From Arthrobacter mobilis (lineage in GTDB: Bacteria; Actinomycetota; Actinomycetes; Actinomycetales; Micrococcaceae): a DNA stretch of 64,000 nucleotides. The DNA lies in contig NZ_JAAZSQ010000003.1 in assembly GCF_012395835.1 (NCBI RefSeq), positions 154,022 through 218,021 on the forward strand, given 5' to 3'. The notes under the pieces are model-generated. The model saw nothing but the letters and a program-made list of their open reading frames with translations, was not told the origin of the DNA and made no database searches. Positions 32,875 to 42,493 of this stretch are shown in pieces. Numbering within the stretch: the stretch's first letter is position 1; every line of letters starts with the position of its first letter. The translations under genes and the position numbers were made by a program.

Positions 32875-33435
32875 ATGCCACTGGATACGAAGACACTGGG
32901 CCGGATCCTCCGGAGCGCCACCCGCATTTTCCGGGCGGCCGCCGGAACGACCGGCAGCAGGACCCGTGCCGAGAAACCAAGCAGCAGGGACCGGGGCACC
33001 GCGGCCACGGCCCCGGGACGCAGCCTGCAGCCACACCGGCCCTATGCCGGGGACTTCACGGGACGGAGCGCAGCCGTCTACAGTCCCACCCCGGACGGGC
33101 GGCCGGACCCGGGCGAGGTGGTCTGGACCTGGGTGCCCTACGAGGAGGACCACACCCAGGGCAAGGACCGCCCGGTGCTGCTGGTCGGCCGCAGCGGCGG
33201 CCTGCTGCTGGGCCTGATGCTGACCAGCAGGGACCGCAACAACGGGCGGCGCCGGGACGAGGACTACCTGGACGTCGGCACCGGGGCCTGGGATCCGCAA
33301 GGCAGGCCCAGCGAGGTGAAGCTGGACCGGATCCTGCAGATCGACCCGCGCGACATCCGGCGTGAAGGCGCCGTGCTCGGCCCGGACGAGTTCGGCCGGG
33401 TGGCCCGGGCGCTGCGGCAGCTGCACGGCTGGTGA
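32875..33435 (+). CDS. PemK/MazF-family protein without a neighbouring antitoxin
   Basis: 186 aa. A basic, low-complexity head (about 1-60) precedes a PemK/MazF-like beta-barrel: PGEVVWTWVPYEEDHTQGKD, then RPVLLVGR and a conserved Arg/Asp-rich stretch. Classic members are sequence-specific endoribonuclease toxins. No small antitoxin ORF lies immediately upstream or downstream (lepA is divergent, rpsT follows 305 bp later). A housekeeping or solitary role is therefore more likely than a toxin-antitoxin pair. The start is the first ATG; no strong RBS. Confidence 0.8.
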   Translation: MPLDTKTLGRILRSATRIFRAAAGTTGSRTRAEKPSSRDRGTAATAPGRSLQPHRPYAGDFTGRSAAVYSPTPDGRPDPGEVVWTWVPYEEDHTQGKDRPVLLVGRSGGLLLGLMLTSRDRNNGRRRDEDYLDVGTGAWDPQGRPSEVKLDRILQIDPRDIRREGAVLGPDEFGRVARALRQLHGW

Positions 33436-33740
33436 TTGGGGCACTCCCGCAGTGTCGGCTTCGCCGCCCGTTCGCGGCCTGCCCCGTACGCTGCGCGCAC
33501 GGGGACCCCTGGCCGTTCTCTTAGGCGGGGCCCTCGCGCCCCACTCCTTGTAAGCGGAAACCGGATTGCGACACGGCATGGATTCAGGCTCTGGTCTGCT
33601 ATTATTTATAGCTGTGTGTCCGCGCAGGTCGACGGGCACCCCGGACCGGCTGCCATTAACGGTGCCCCACGCCGCTCAGTCCCTAGTTGGTCCGGCTGCC
33701 CTCATTTGACCAGTCCGCATTACAACAGAGAGTTTAATAA
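33436..33740 (+). promoter_or_regulatory. rpsT upstream region with probable promoter
   Basis: 305 bp without a supported gene. CCCCGT/ACGGGG (33482-33487 / 33499-33504) can form a hairpin after the PemK-like gene. An AT-rich patch with TATTAT at 33600-33605 is the best -10 candidate for rpsT; no good -35 sits at the right distance. No tRNA fits on either strand. Confidence 0.4.
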
Positions 33741-34001
33741 GTGGCCAATATCAAGTCCCAGAAGAAGCGCATTCTCACCAACGAGAAGGCCCGCCAGCGC
33801 AACATGTCGGTCAAGTCCGAGCTGAAGACGGCTATCCGTGCGGTGAACACCGCTGTCGACGCTGCCAACAAGGACGTTGCCGTCACGGCGCTGGCTGCCG
33901 CCAGCCGCAAGCTGGACAAGGCTGTCAGCAAGGGCGTCATCCACAAGAACAACGCCGCCAACCGCAAGTCCGCCATCTCCAAGAAGGTCAACGCCCTCTA
34001 A
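33741..34001 (+). CDS. rpsT: 30S ribosomal protein S20
   Basis: 86-aa basic helical protein that binds 16S rRNA early in 30S assembly. It begins [10 protein letters not shown] after the GTG start, typical of S20, and is Lys/Arg/Ala-rich throughout. It is transcribed alone, followed by a strong intrinsic terminator. Confidence 0.97.
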   Translation: MANIKSQKKRILTNEKARQRNMSVKSELKTAIRAVNTAVDAANKDVAVTALAAASRKLDKAVSKGVIHKNNAANRKSAISKKVNAL

Positions 34002-34030
34002 GCGAGCCGCGGACGGCTGCAGTTGCCATA

Positions 34031-34077
34031 AGGCTGGAGGCCGCCACCCGTCCCGGGTGGCGGCCTCCAGCCTTTTT
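34031..34077 (+). terminator. rpsT intrinsic terminator
   Basis: Perfect 20-bp stem (34031-34050 / 34054-34073), 3-nt loop and T5 on the plus strand, 30 bp after the rpsT stop. The convergent holA gene may also use the hairpin. Confidence 0.93.
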
Positions 34078-34122
34078 GCCGTCCCCCGGTCCGGCGCCGC
34101 CGCTTTGTCCCGGGGCGCCGGT

Positions 34123-35163
34123 TCAGCGTCCGGCGCTGGCGGCAATCACCGTTACCGCATGCTCGACGGCGTACTCGGGGTCCTTGGCTGCGCCCTTGAC
34201 CTGGGCATCGGTTTCGGCCAGCAGCCGGATGCAGCGGGCCAGGGATTCCGAATCCCAGTAGCGGGCTTCCTTGCGCGCCTGGTCGAACTGCCAGGGGGCC
34301 ATGCCTAGGTCCTTGGCGGTCACGGAGGCCCCCTTGACCTTGGCGATCTGCCGCAGCTTCAGGGCCAGCACGGCGACGATCGGTACGGGATCGACGCCGG
34401 TGGCCAGGGCATGGCGCAGGGCAGCCAGGGCCAGGCTTCCCCGCCCCGAGACAGCGGCGTCGGCGACTTTGAACCCGGTGGCCTCGACCCGGCCGCCGTA
34501 GTATTTGTCCACCGTTTCCTCAGTAATGCTGCCGGTGGTATCCGCGGCCAGCTGGGAGCAGGCCGCGGCCAGGTCCGGCAGCGAGGACCCGACGGCGGCG
34601 ACCAGCGCCTGGGCGGCACCGGCGTCGATGCTGCGCCGCGCGTCCTTGAACTCGCGCCGGACGAAATCCAGCTTGTCGCTGTCCTTCTTCAGCGCCTGGC
34701 AGTCGACCACCGGCGCGCCCGAGGCCTTGAGCGCATCCAGCAGCTTCTTGCCGCGCACTCCCCCCGCATGGTGGAGGACCAGGATGGCGTCCTCTGCCGG
34801 CGACCGGAGGTAGGCCAGGGCGTCGGCGAGGAAGTCGTCGTTCATCTGGGCCAGCGACGAGACCTCGATCAGCTTCGCTTCGCCGAACAGGCTGGGGCTG
34901 GCCGTCATCACCAGCTCGCCGGGTGTATAGGTGGAGGCGTCCATAAGCGTCAGTTCGACGTCGGGCTGCTGCGCGCGCACGAGGGTGCGCAGCCGCTGCT
35001 TGGCCCGCTGCGCCAGGTAGTCCTCCGGTCCGCTGACCAGCACGACCGGTGCCGGCTCGACCTCCCGCCAGGACACGGTGCCCGCTGCGGAACTGCCGGC
35101 CGTCCTGGCCCCGCCGGACGCCTTGGATCCCTTGGATGTCCGGGATGCGGGGGTGGGGTTCAA
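34123..35163 (-). CDS. holA: DNA polymerase III subunit delta
   Basis: Clamp-loader wrench subunit that opens the beta sliding clamp. It is 346 aa: a Ser/Gly-rich head of about 30 residues, an AAA+-like fold without a functional P-loop (VVLVSGPEDYLAQRA takes its place), and the C-terminal collar domain. It lies 81 bp downstream of comEC, the usual comEA-comEC-holA order. Confidence 0.94.
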   Translation of the reverse strand: MNPTPASRTSKGSKASGGARTAGSSAAGTVSWREVEPAPVVLVSGPEDYLAQRAKQRLRTLVRAQQPDVELTLMDASTYTPGELVMTASPSLFGEAKLIEVSSLAQMNDDFLADALAYLRSPAEDAILVLHHAGGVRGKKLLDALKASGAPVVDCQALKKDSDKLDFVRREFKDARRSIDAGAAQALVAAVGSSLPDLAAACSQLAADTTGSITEETVDKYYGGRVEATGFKVADAAVSGRGSLALAALRHALATGVDPVPIVAVLALKLRQIAKVKGASVTAKDLGMAPWQFDQARKEARYWDSESLARCIRLLAETDAQVKGAAKDPEYAVEHAVTVIAASAGR

Positions 35164-35244
35164 GCCTGGTTCCTCCTTGGTCCGGCACGCTGCCGCATGC
35201 CCGCCTCTACATTGTCACGCTGCCCGGTCAAATCCCAAGCCGGC

Positions 35245-37920
35245 TCAACGACGTGCCGCGACCTGCAGCCGTCCGCCGCCGGCAGCCACGGTGATCGTGC
35301 CGAGCACATCGGTACGGAACACCGGCACTCCGTTCTGCTGCAGGGCGGCGAGGATTTCCGGTGCCGGATGCCCGTAGTCGTTCCCTCGGCCCACCGAGAT
35401 CACCGCTGCCTTCGGCTGCAGCGCCTCGATCAGCCGCGTCCCACCGTTGCGGGCCCCATGGTGGCTGATCTTGAGCACGTCGACAGCGGGCACGGCCCGG
35501 CCCAGCCGCATCAGCAGCATGCCGGCCGCTTCGGCCTCCAGGTCCCCGGTCAGCAACATCGAGATTTCCCCGGCGCTCCCCGTGCCTGCCTGCACGCTGA
35601 GCACCAGGCTGGCGTCGTTTTCCTCCCCGGCACCGGCCCCGCCCGGGACCGGCCAGAGGATCTGCCAGCGGGCACTGCCGGCGGTTCCGGACATACCCGC
35701 GGCGCCCCGCTCGGGGGCGGCCCCCGCTGCCGCCAGCGCCGTCGTGACCTGTTCCGGCAGCTTCGACCGCGCGCTGCCGACCAGCACCCGGCCCACGCCG
35801 CGTCCGTCCAGGGCGCCGGCCAGGCCCCCGTAGTGGTCCAGGTGCATATGCGTCAGTACCAGCACCTCGATCCAGGAAACGCCGAGCCGGTCCAGGCACG
35901 CGTCCATGAGGGCAGGCTCGGGACCGGTATCGACCACGATGGCACTCCCGCCGCCGGTATTCACCGCGAGCCCGTCCCCCTGGCCGACATCGCAGGCGGC
36001 AACGGTCCAGCCCGGTCCCGCGGTACCGCCGCCGGACCGGAGCAGGACGGCGGCGAGGCCGGAGAGCACCGCGGCCGCCGCCCCCAGGGCCAGCAGCCGG
36101 ACGGCGGTGCGCCGGATGGAGTTCCCGCCGGCTGCCCGCGGGGCCGGAGCATCCGGCCGGAAGCGCTGCCGGAGGCGCAGCGCCGCCCGGAGCGCGGAGG
36201 GCCAGCCGGCGGGGAGCCGGGCCGCCAGGCACAGCAGCGACAGCAGCAGCAGGCCGGCCAGCAGGGCCAGGACCGCCCCCGGTGCACCTTCGGGCCAGGC
36301 CAGCACAGCCGCCGGCCACCCGGATACGGTGCGGGCCACTCCGGCGACCCACAAAGACAGCCAGCCGGCCAGCTGCACCGCGGCTGCGGCCGCCCACGGC
36401 CAGACCGGGAACAGCAGGACGGCAGCCATACCAATGATCGTCACGGCCGGCACCACCGGCGTGACCAGGACATTGGCCGGCACCGAGTACAGCGGCAACT
36501 CCGGCTGCAGCAGGACCAGCACGGGGGAACAGAAAACCTGTGCCGCCAGCGGCAGGCTCACCGCATCCGCCAGCAGCTTGGGCAGGAACCGCTGCAGCCA
36601 GCTCGAGCAGCGTTCCCCGAAGAGCACCAGGCCCAAGGTAGCCAGGACCGAGAGCAGGAACCCGTAGCTCGCCGCCAGCCAGGGATCGGCCAGCAGCAGG
36701 ACGATGACCGCCAGGCAGAGGAAGGCCAGCGAGGCGCGCCGGCGTCCGGCCAGGAGCGCGAAGACTCCGATGGAGCCCATGGACGCCGCACGCAGGACGC
36801 TGGGCTCGGGCCTGACCAGCAGGATGAAGCCGGCCAGCGCCGCCAGCGCGAGCAGGCCCCGCACCGGGCGCGGCAGCCGGCAGGCGGCGGACAGGAGGTA
36901 GACAAAGCCCAGGACATAGGAACAGTTGGCACCGCTGACAGCGAGAAGATGCGTCAGCCCGGCGGCCCGCATGGCGTTGGCCAGGTCCTCGGGCTGGCTC
37001 GAGCGGTCCCCCAGCACCATGCCCGACAGCAGTGCCCGCGCGTCCGGCGGCAGTGCGCCGGTACCGTCCATGAAGCCCTCCCGCAGGGCGTTCGCCGCAT
37101 CGGCGGCCGGGGGCGAACCGGTGCGGTGGAAGCCGGTGGAGACAATCAGCAGCGCATCCACCGCGCCCGGCTCCTCGGTCCGGACCAGCTTCCCGGCACC
37201 CGCCAGGGCGTCCCCGTACCGGGCCTGTGCCCAGGACGAACCGGCAATGACCAGCACCGGCGTGGCAGCTTCGAAACGCTGTCCGCCGGCGGTGGCTTCG
37301 AGGATTTCTGCGCGCAGCTGGTACCGGGCCGACCCGTCAAAGGAACCGCCGTCTGCCTTGACCTTCGCCGCGTCCGAGAGCGCCACCATCCGCACTGTGA
37401 CCGTGGCCCCGGCGTCGAGCGCGGCACGGATGGGCCCGCTCAGCCGTTCCGCCTGCCTGACACCGAGGATCAGGGACAGCAGGGCAACGGCACCGGCCAG
37501 GACCAGGATGGCGGTGCACAGGCCCGTGCGCCAGCTGCCGGCCTCCGGCCGCAGCAGCATGCGCAGCAGGATGGCGAGGACGGCAGCGAACAGCAGGGCC
37601 GCCAGCACCAAGGCCGTGCCGCGCGGTGCATGCGGCAGCCCGAGTGCGGCCGCCCAGCACACGGCTGCCGTGCCGGCCAGCCGGAAATCCAGCGGGCCGG
37701 TGTTCCTGCCGCCGGCAGGGAGCGGATGCGGGCCGGGATTCCCAGCGGCGCGCAGGCGTGCCGCCCATGCCCGCACGCGGGACGGTCCGCGTGCCGCCGC
37801 CGGTCCCTCCCGGCCTCCGGCCACCTCCGGGTCGTCCACGCCACCGGCAACGTCCGCCAGGTCCGGCAGCCCCGCGGTGGCAGCCTCGGCGAAGCGCCGC
37901 CATGGCGCCGGCCGGCTCAT
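35245..37920 (-). CDS. comEC: ComEC/Rec2 family DNA-uptake channel
   Basis: Polytopic membrane protein proposed to carry single-stranded DNA across the membrane. It is 891 aa. N-terminal helices and an OB-like part occupy about 1-270, the competence domain with many helices (LLAVSGANCSYVLGF) about 270-560, and a C-terminal metallo-beta-lactamase-like domain about 640-880 with DVGQGDG, VVDTGPE and THMHLDHYGG (metal-binding HxHxDH). It overlaps comEA as ATGA and precedes holA. Late competence genes in an actinobacterium are suggestive of, but do not prove, natural transformation. Confidence 0.93.
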   Translation of the reverse strand: MSRPAPWRRFAEAATAGLPDLADVAGGVDDPEVAGGREGPAAARGPSRVRAWAARLRAAGNPGPHPLPAGGRNTGPLDFRLAGTAAVCWAAALGLPHAPRGTALVLAALLFAAVLAILLRMLLRPEAGSWRTGLCTAILVLAGAVALLSLILGVRQAERLSGPIRAALDAGATVTVRMVALSDAAKVKADGGSFDGSARYQLRAEILEATAGGQRFEAATPVLVIAGSSWAQARYGDALAGAGKLVRTEEPGAVDALLIVSTGFHRTGSPPAADAANALREGFMDGTGALPPDARALLSGMVLGDRSSQPEDLANAMRAAGLTHLLAVSGANCSYVLGFVYLLSAACRLPRPVRGLLALAALAGFILLVRPEPSVLRAASMGSIGVFALLAGRRRASLAFLCLAVIVLLLADPWLAASYGFLLSVLATLGLVLFGERCSSWLQRFLPKLLADAVSLPLAAQVFCSPVLVLLQPELPLYSVPANVLVTPVVPAVTIIGMAAVLLFPVWPWAAAAAVQLAGWLSLWVAGVARTVSGWPAAVLAWPEGAPGAVLALLAGLLLLSLLCLAARLPAGWPSALRAALRLRQRFRPDAPAPRAAGGNSIRRTAVRLLALGAAAAVLSGLAAVLLRSGGGTAGPGWTVAACDVGQGDGLAVNTGGGSAIVVDTGPEPALMDACLDRLGVSWIEVLVLTHMHLDHYGGLAGALDGRGVGRVLVGSARSKLPEQVTTALAAAGAAPERGAAGMSGTAGSARWQILWPVPGGAGAGEENDASLVLSVQAGTGSAGEISMLLTGDLEAEAAGMLLMRLGRAVPAVDVLKISHHGARNGGTRLIEALQPKAAVISVGRGNDYGHPAPEILAALQQNGVPVFRTDVLGTITVAAGGGRLQVAARR

Positions 37921-38750
37921 ACGGCCACCAGTTCCAGCAGCGCCTCCAGCAGACCCGGACCGATCCCGGGTACGGCGTCCAGGTCTTCCGGGCGGGTGAA
38001 GGCCCCGTGCTGCTGCCTGAAATCGATGATCCGCTGCGCCAGGACCGGGCCGATCCGCGGCAGGGACTGCAGTTCCTCGGCGGTGGCGGTATTGATGTTG
38101 ACCTGCCCGCCGGCGGCTGCCGGGGTGCCGGCCGCCGGTGGGAGTGCTCCGGCCCCCGCATCCGTCTGCAGGGCAGGAGGCGCATGCTCCGGCGAGGGCA
38201 GAAAGATCTGCTGGCCATCCGACACCGGGGCAGCCAGGTTCAGTGCGGACTGGTCCGCGCCCTTCGCGGCGCCGCCGGCGGCGGCCACGGCCTCAAAGAC
38301 CCTCGAGCCTGCCGGCAGCCTGACGACGCCGGGCCTGGCCACAGCCCCGGCGACATGGACCACCAGCACCGCCGGGCTGCCCTTCGGCCGCGGATCCGGC
38401 GGAACGGCCTCCTGCACGGTGCCCGGCGGCGCTGCCTCCACCTCCTGCAGGGAGTCCGTACGCTCTGAGCCCGGCACCGGGGGCGGGGACGGCGTTGCGG
38501 AAGCTGCGGACAGCGGCACGCTGGCAACCACCTGGGCGACGTCGCGCTCGAGGTCGGCTCCGGCGACCCGGACGATGCCCGTGCCCAGGGCGGCACCGGC
38601 AGCCACCACCGCGGCTCCGGCGGCAATCCGGAACCGCATCCGCACCGGGCGCCGCGCCGTCGTGCCCGGCAGGCCGCTGCCGCCTGCACCCTCCGGAGTG
38701 CGGCGGAAACTGCTGGATCCGGGCCCGGTGGCCCAGCGGTGGCGGCCCAT
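37917..38750 (-). CDS. comEA: ComEA-family DNA-binding protein
   Basis: Membrane-anchored DNA receptor for uptake, 277 aa. A basic cytosolic head, one transmembrane helix (about 37-60), a Pro/Ser/Glu linker, a SLBB domain (about 125-180, HVAGAVARPGVVRLPAGSRV) and a C-terminal helix-hairpin-helix DNA-binding domain (about 215-277, NINTATAEELQSLPRIGP). Its stop overlaps the comEC start. It is 87 bp downstream of degV. Confidence 0.92.
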   Translation of the reverse strand: MGRHRWATGPGSSSFRRTPEGAGGSGLPGTTARRPVRMRFRIAAGAAVVAAGAALGTGIVRVAGADLERDVAQVVASVPLSAASATPSPPPVPGSERTDSLQEVEAAPPGTVQEAVPPDPRPKGSPAVLVVHVAGAVARPGVVRLPAGSRVFEAVAAAGGAAKGADQSALNLAAPVSDGQQIFLPSPEHAPPALQTDAGAGALPPAAGTPAAAGGQVNINTATAEELQSLPRIGPVLAQRIIDFRQQHGAFTRPEDLDAVPGIGPGLLEALLELVAV

Positions 38751-38765
38751 GGCTCCACGCTAGGG

Positions 38766-38783
38766 CGCTGCCCCGCGGCAGCG
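38766..38783 (-). terminator. Short hairpin between degV and comEA
   Basis: CGCTGCC/GGCAGCG stem with a 4-nt loop, 55 bp past the degV stop and just ahead of comEA. Weak candidate; no T-tract. Confidence 0.35.
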
Positions 38784-38837
38784 GGGCGGGATGACCGCCG
38801 CGGTGGATGGCGCCGGGCCGCTGCCTGCCTGTGGAGG

Positions 38838-39788
38838 TCAGGAGGCTCCGGGCAGTTCGGGTCCGATCACCACCGCCAGCACGCCCAGCCCGGTGTGGGC
38901 GGCGAGCACCGACGGCACCGGCGTCACCAGCACGGGATCGCCCACGTGGGCGGACATCTGCCGGGCCAGTTCCTGGGCCTCGGCTTCGTTGCCGAAATAA
39001 TGCACGGCCAGCTGCGGCGAGTACTCCAGCTGCTCGATCCTGCGGATGGCCAGCTGCTGCAGCCGCGTCTGGGCCTTGGCCGCGGTCCGGATCCGCTCCA
39101 GCGGCACAATCGCCCCGTCCCGCACCCCCAGCAGCGGCTTGATCGCCAGCAGCGAGCCCAGGAACCCCGCGGCCGCCCCGACCCGCCCGCCGCGGCGCAG
39201 CTGCTCCAGGCTGGGGACGTAGAAGACGACGTCGGAGGCCCGGGCGGCGGCCCGGGCGCGGTCAGCGACTTCCCGCGCCTCGGCGCCGGTCTGGGCGGCC
39301 AGCACGGCAGCGATCACGGCGAACCCCTGGCACATGGCCACCGTGCGGGTATCGACTACCTCGACCGGGATGCCGACGCCGGCGGCCGCCAGCCCGGCCG
39401 CTTCCACGGTTCCGGAGAGTTCGGCCGAAATGTGCACGGACACGATCGCGTCGAAGCCCAGCCCCTCCAGCTCCGCATAGGTGCGCTGGAACAGTCCCGG
39501 CGACGGCCGGGAGGTCTTGATCTCCTTGCCTTCGGCCAGGCCCATCAGCAGCGCCGCGCGGACGTCGTCCATGCCGTCGCCGTAGATTTGCCCGGAGATC
39601 ATCACCGGCATCGGCACGATCCGCAGCCAGTCGGCGATGTCCGGCTGCGCCACCCACTCGGCCGGCAGCGCCGCGGCGGAATCGGTCACGACGGCGACCC
39701 TGGGCCGCGGCGGCAGATGGCGCTGGGCCCGGGCCTGCAGCAGCCTCCGGGAGCGCTGCACCAGCTGCTCAAGCCAGGACACGGGCAC
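38838..39788 (-). CDS. DegV family fatty-acid-binding protein
   Basis: 316 aa. DegV/FakB-type proteins hold a fatty acid for phosphorylation by fatty acid kinase or for transport. The opening VAVVTDSAAALPAEW and the later VVDTRTVAMCQGF (ligand pocket) and RIRTAAKAQTRLQQL are family features. It lies 5 bp after leuS and is probably cotranscribed. Which lipid it binds is unknown. Confidence 0.9.
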   Translation of the reverse strand: MPVSWLEQLVQRSRRLLQARAQRHLPPRPRVAVVTDSAAALPAEWVAQPDIADWLRIVPMPVMISGQIYGDGMDDVRAALLMGLAEGKEIKTSRPSPGLFQRTYAELEGLGFDAIVSVHISAELSGTVEAAGLAAAGVGIPVEVVDTRTVAMCQGFAVIAAVLAAQTGAEAREVADRARAAARASDVVFYVPSLEQLRRGGRVGAAAGFLGSLLAIKPLLGVRDGAIVPLERIRTAAKAQTRLQQLAIRRIEQLEYSPQLAVHYFGNEAEAQELARQMSAHVGDPVLVTPVPSVLAAHTGLGVLAVVIGPELPGAS

Positions 39789-39793
39789 AGGCC

Positions 39794-42283
39794 TTAAGCC
39801 GGGACGACGTTGACCAGTTTCGGCGCGCGGACGATCACCGTGCGGATGCCGCGGCCGTCCAGCGTCCTGGCCACGTGCTCGGATTCCAGGGCCTTGGCCT
39901 TCAGCTCCTCCTCGCTGATGTCCGCGGGCACTTCGAGCCGGTCCCGGACCTTGCCCTGGACCTGCACCACGGCGGTGACGGTCGCCTGGACCAGCAGGTC
40001 CTGCTCGACCGCAGGCCAGGCGGCCGCGGCCACCGACGGCTCATGGCCCAGCGCCGCCCACAGGTCCTCGGCGGTGTACGGGGCGAACAGGCTCAGGATG
40101 ATGGCCACGGCCTCGGCGGCCTCGCGCACCGCCGGGTCCGCTCCGCCCACGCCAGAATCGATGGCCTTGCGGGTGGCGTTGACCAGCTCCATCAGGCGCG
40201 CGATGACGACGTTGAACTTCCGGCCCTCCAGCAGCTCCTGGGAGTCGGCGATCGTGCGGTGGGTGACCGAGCGCAGGGCACGGTCCCCGGCGGCCGGGTC
40301 GGCGCCGGCCGGCGAGGCCACATCCTGGCCCAGCCGCCAGGCGCGGGCCAGGAACTTCGCCGAGCCGGACGGGGACACGTCGGCCCAGTCGACGTCGTCC
40401 TCCGGCGGCGAGGCGAAGACCATGGTCAGGCGCACCGCGTCCACGCCGAACTTGTCCAGTTGCTCGCCCAGGTCCACGCCGTTGCCCAGCGACTTGCTCA
40501 TCGCCTTGCCGCCGTTGAGCACCTGGCCCTGGTTCAGCAGAGCGGTGAAGGGCTCGTCGAAGTTCACCAGGCCCAGGTCCTTAAGGACCTTGGTGAAGAA
40601 GCGGCTGTAGAGCAGGTGCAGGATGGCATGCTCGACGCCGCCGACGTACTGCGCGACCGGCAGCCACCTGTCCACGGCCTCCGTGTCGAAGGGGCCCTCG
40701 GTGTACTGCGGGGAAGCGAAGCGCAGGTAGTACCAGGAGGAATCCACGAAGGTGTCCATGGTGTCCGTGTCCCGGGTGGCGGCGCGGCCGCAGCTGGGGC
40801 AGGAGGTGTTGACCCAGTCGGCGGCGGAGGCCAGCGGCGAGGTGCCCTTGGGGGCCAGGGCCTCCCCGCGCAGGTCGTCGGGCAGGGTCACCGGCAGCTG
40901 GTTGTCCGGCACCGGAACCTCGCCGCACTCGGCGCAGTGGATGATCGGGATCGGGGTGCCCCAGAAGCGCTGGCGGGACAGCAGCCAGTCGCGCAGCCGG
41001 AAGTTCACCGCGTGCTCGCCGGTGCCGGCGGCCTCGACCAGCTCGATGGCCCGGGCAATGCCCTCGGCCTTGGACAGGCCGTTGAGCTCGTCCGAGTTGA
41101 TCAGCGTTCCCTCGCCGGCGGTGGCGACCCCGGTTTCGGACGGGTCCTCCTCGCCGGTGTCCAGCACGGTGCGGACCGGAAGGTCGAAGGCCCTGGCGAA
41201 GTCCAGGTCCCGCTGGTCATGTGCGGGCACGGCCATGATGGCGCCGGTGCCGTAGTCCGCCAGCACATAGTCGGCGGCCCAGACCGGCAGCTTCTCGCCG
41301 TTGAGCGGGTTGACCGCGTAGCGTCCCAGGAAGACGCCGGTCTTCTCCCGCTCGGTGGACTGGCGTTCGATGTCCGAGAGGGCCTTGACCTTTTCCCGGT
41401 AGTCCATCAGCGCATCGTGCTGCTCGGCGGTGACCAGGTCCAGGGCCAGGTGGGTATCGGCGGCGACGACGAAGAAGGTCGCCCCGTACAGGGTGTCCGG
41501 GCGGGTGGTGAAGACGGTGACGTCGCGGGCGGGCAGGTCCCCGGCAGCCTCGATGGCGAAGTTGACGTGCGCGCCCTCCGAGCGGCCGATCCAGTTCCGC
41601 TGCATCGCCAGCACGCGCTCGGGCCAGTGGCCCTTGAGCTCGTCCATGTCCTCGAGCAGGCGGTCGGCGTAGTCGGTGATCTTGAAGTACCACTGGTTCA
41701 GGCTCTTCTTCGTCACCGGGGTGCCGCAGCGTTCGCACGCCCCGTTGACCACCTGTTCGTTGGCCAGCACGGTCAGGTCCTTCGGGCACCAGTTGACCGG
41801 GGAGTTCTTGCGGTAGGCCAGGCCGCGCTCGTAGAAGCGCAGGAACAGCCACTGGGTCCAGCGGTAGTATTCCGGGTCCGAGGTGTGCAGCCGGCGGGAC
41901 CAGTCGGCGCTGATCGCGTAGCGCTTGAAGGATGCCGCCTGGGTCTCGATGTTGGCGTAGGTCCACTCGCTGGGGTGGGCGTTGCGCTTGATCGCCGCGT
42001 TCTCCGCCGGCAGGCCGAAGGAGTCCCAGCCGATCGGGTGCAGCACGTCGTAGCCCTTCAGGCGCCAGTAGCGGGCGACGACGTCGCCCATCGCGAAGGC
42101 TTCGGCGTGGCCCATGTGCAGGTCCCCGGAAGGGTACGGGAACATGTCCAGGACGTAGCGGCGTTCCCGGGATCCGTCGTCGGCCGGCGTGAAGACCCCC
42201 AGCTCCTCCCACACGGCAGGCCATTTGGCCTCGATGGCGGAGAAACTGTACTCGCCCTGCCCGTTCCCAGACTGCGTACTCAC
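39794..42283 (-). CDS. leuS: Leucyl-tRNA synthetase
   Basis: Class I aminoacyl-tRNA synthetase charging tRNA-Leu, 829 aa. [15 protein letters not shown] carries the HIGH-type motif (HMGH) and [10 protein letters not shown] the KMSKS motif; the CP1 editing domain lies between ([12 protein letters not shown]). The GTG at 42283 follows GACGAGG. Upstream is an unusual leader with an intrinsic-terminator-like hairpin and a C/A-rich, probably unstructured stretch, which may be regulatory. Confidence 0.97.
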   Translation of the reverse strand: MSTQSGNGQGEYSFSAIEAKWPAVWEELGVFTPADDGSRERRYVLDMFPYPSGDLHMGHAEAFAMGDVVARYWRLKGYDVLHPIGWDSFGLPAENAAIKRNAHPSEWTYANIETQAASFKRYAISADWSRRLHTSDPEYYRWTQWLFLRFYERGLAYRKNSPVNWCPKDLTVLANEQVVNGACERCGTPVTKKSLNQWYFKITDYADRLLEDMDELKGHWPERVLAMQRNWIGRSEGAHVNFAIEAAGDLPARDVTVFTTRPDTLYGATFFVVAADTHLALDLVTAEQHDALMDYREKVKALSDIERQSTEREKTGVFLGRYAVNPLNGEKLPVWAADYVLADYGTGAIMAVPAHDQRDLDFARAFDLPVRTVLDTGEEDPSETGVATAGEGTLINSDELNGLSKAEGIARAIELVEAAGTGEHAVNFRLRDWLLSRQRFWGTPIPIIHCAECGEVPVPDNQLPVTLPDDLRGEALAPKGTSPLASAADWVNTSCPSCGRAATRDTDTMDTFVDSSWYYLRFASPQYTEGPFDTEAVDRWLPVAQYVGGVEHAILHLLYSRFFTKVLKDLGLVNFDEPFTALLNQGQVLNGGKAMSKSLGNGVDLGEQLDKFGVDAVRLTMVFASPPEDDVDWADVSPSGSAKFLARAWRLGQDVASPAGADPAAGDRALRSVTHRTIADSQELLEGRKFNVVIARLMELVNATRKAIDSGVGGADPAVREAAEAVAIILSLFAPYTAEDLWAALGHEPSVAAAAWPAVEQDLLVQATVTAVVQVQGKVRDRLEVPADISEEELKAKALESEHVARTLDGRGIRTVIVRAPKLVNVVPA

Positions 42284-42357
42284 GTTGACTTGCCTCGTCC
42301 TCTTGGGTCTATCTTGCTGCTGGTTGTTGCTGCTTGCTGCCGCGTTGCCTCAGACAC

Positions 42358-42383
42358 ACAAAAGCCCCTCCGCATCGAGGGGC
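42358..42383 (-). terminator. Intrinsic terminator or attenuator upstream of leuS
   Basis: GCCCCTC/GAGGGGC stem (42377-42383 / 42364-42370) with a 6-nt loop and TTTT on the minus strand. It is 110 bp after glpK and 75 bp before leuS. It may end glpK transcripts or attenuate leuS; no T-box motif was found with it. Confidence 0.65.
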
Positions 42384-42493
42384 GCCGCAGCACGTAGTGC
42401 GGGTGGTTGCGCCGGCCGTGGCCGGAACCTGCCTCGGGATGCGGCTAGCTCAGCGAAAGGGCAAACACGCCATTACTCTACCCCAGACCGGTG

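Noticed and set aside
32875-33740. Toxin-antitoxin locus
   Set aside because: Only the MazF-like barrel protein is present; no small partner ORF with RBS is adjacent.
34411-38763. Very long plus-strand open frame opposite comEC, comEA and holA
   Set aside because: It is a GC-rich antisense shadow: Arg/Gly/Gln-rich translation, no known domain, no RBS, while the minus strand encodes clear families.
42421-42480. tRNA-like sequence (TAGCTCAG, resembling a D-arm) upstream of leuS
   Set aside because: No acceptor stem, anticodon stem or T-arm with GGTTC in proper spacing can be built on either strand.
42284-42493. T-box riboswitch for leuS
   Set aside because: The conserved AGGGTGGNACCGCG segment is missing on the leuS strand; only a weak resemblance occurs on the opposite strand.
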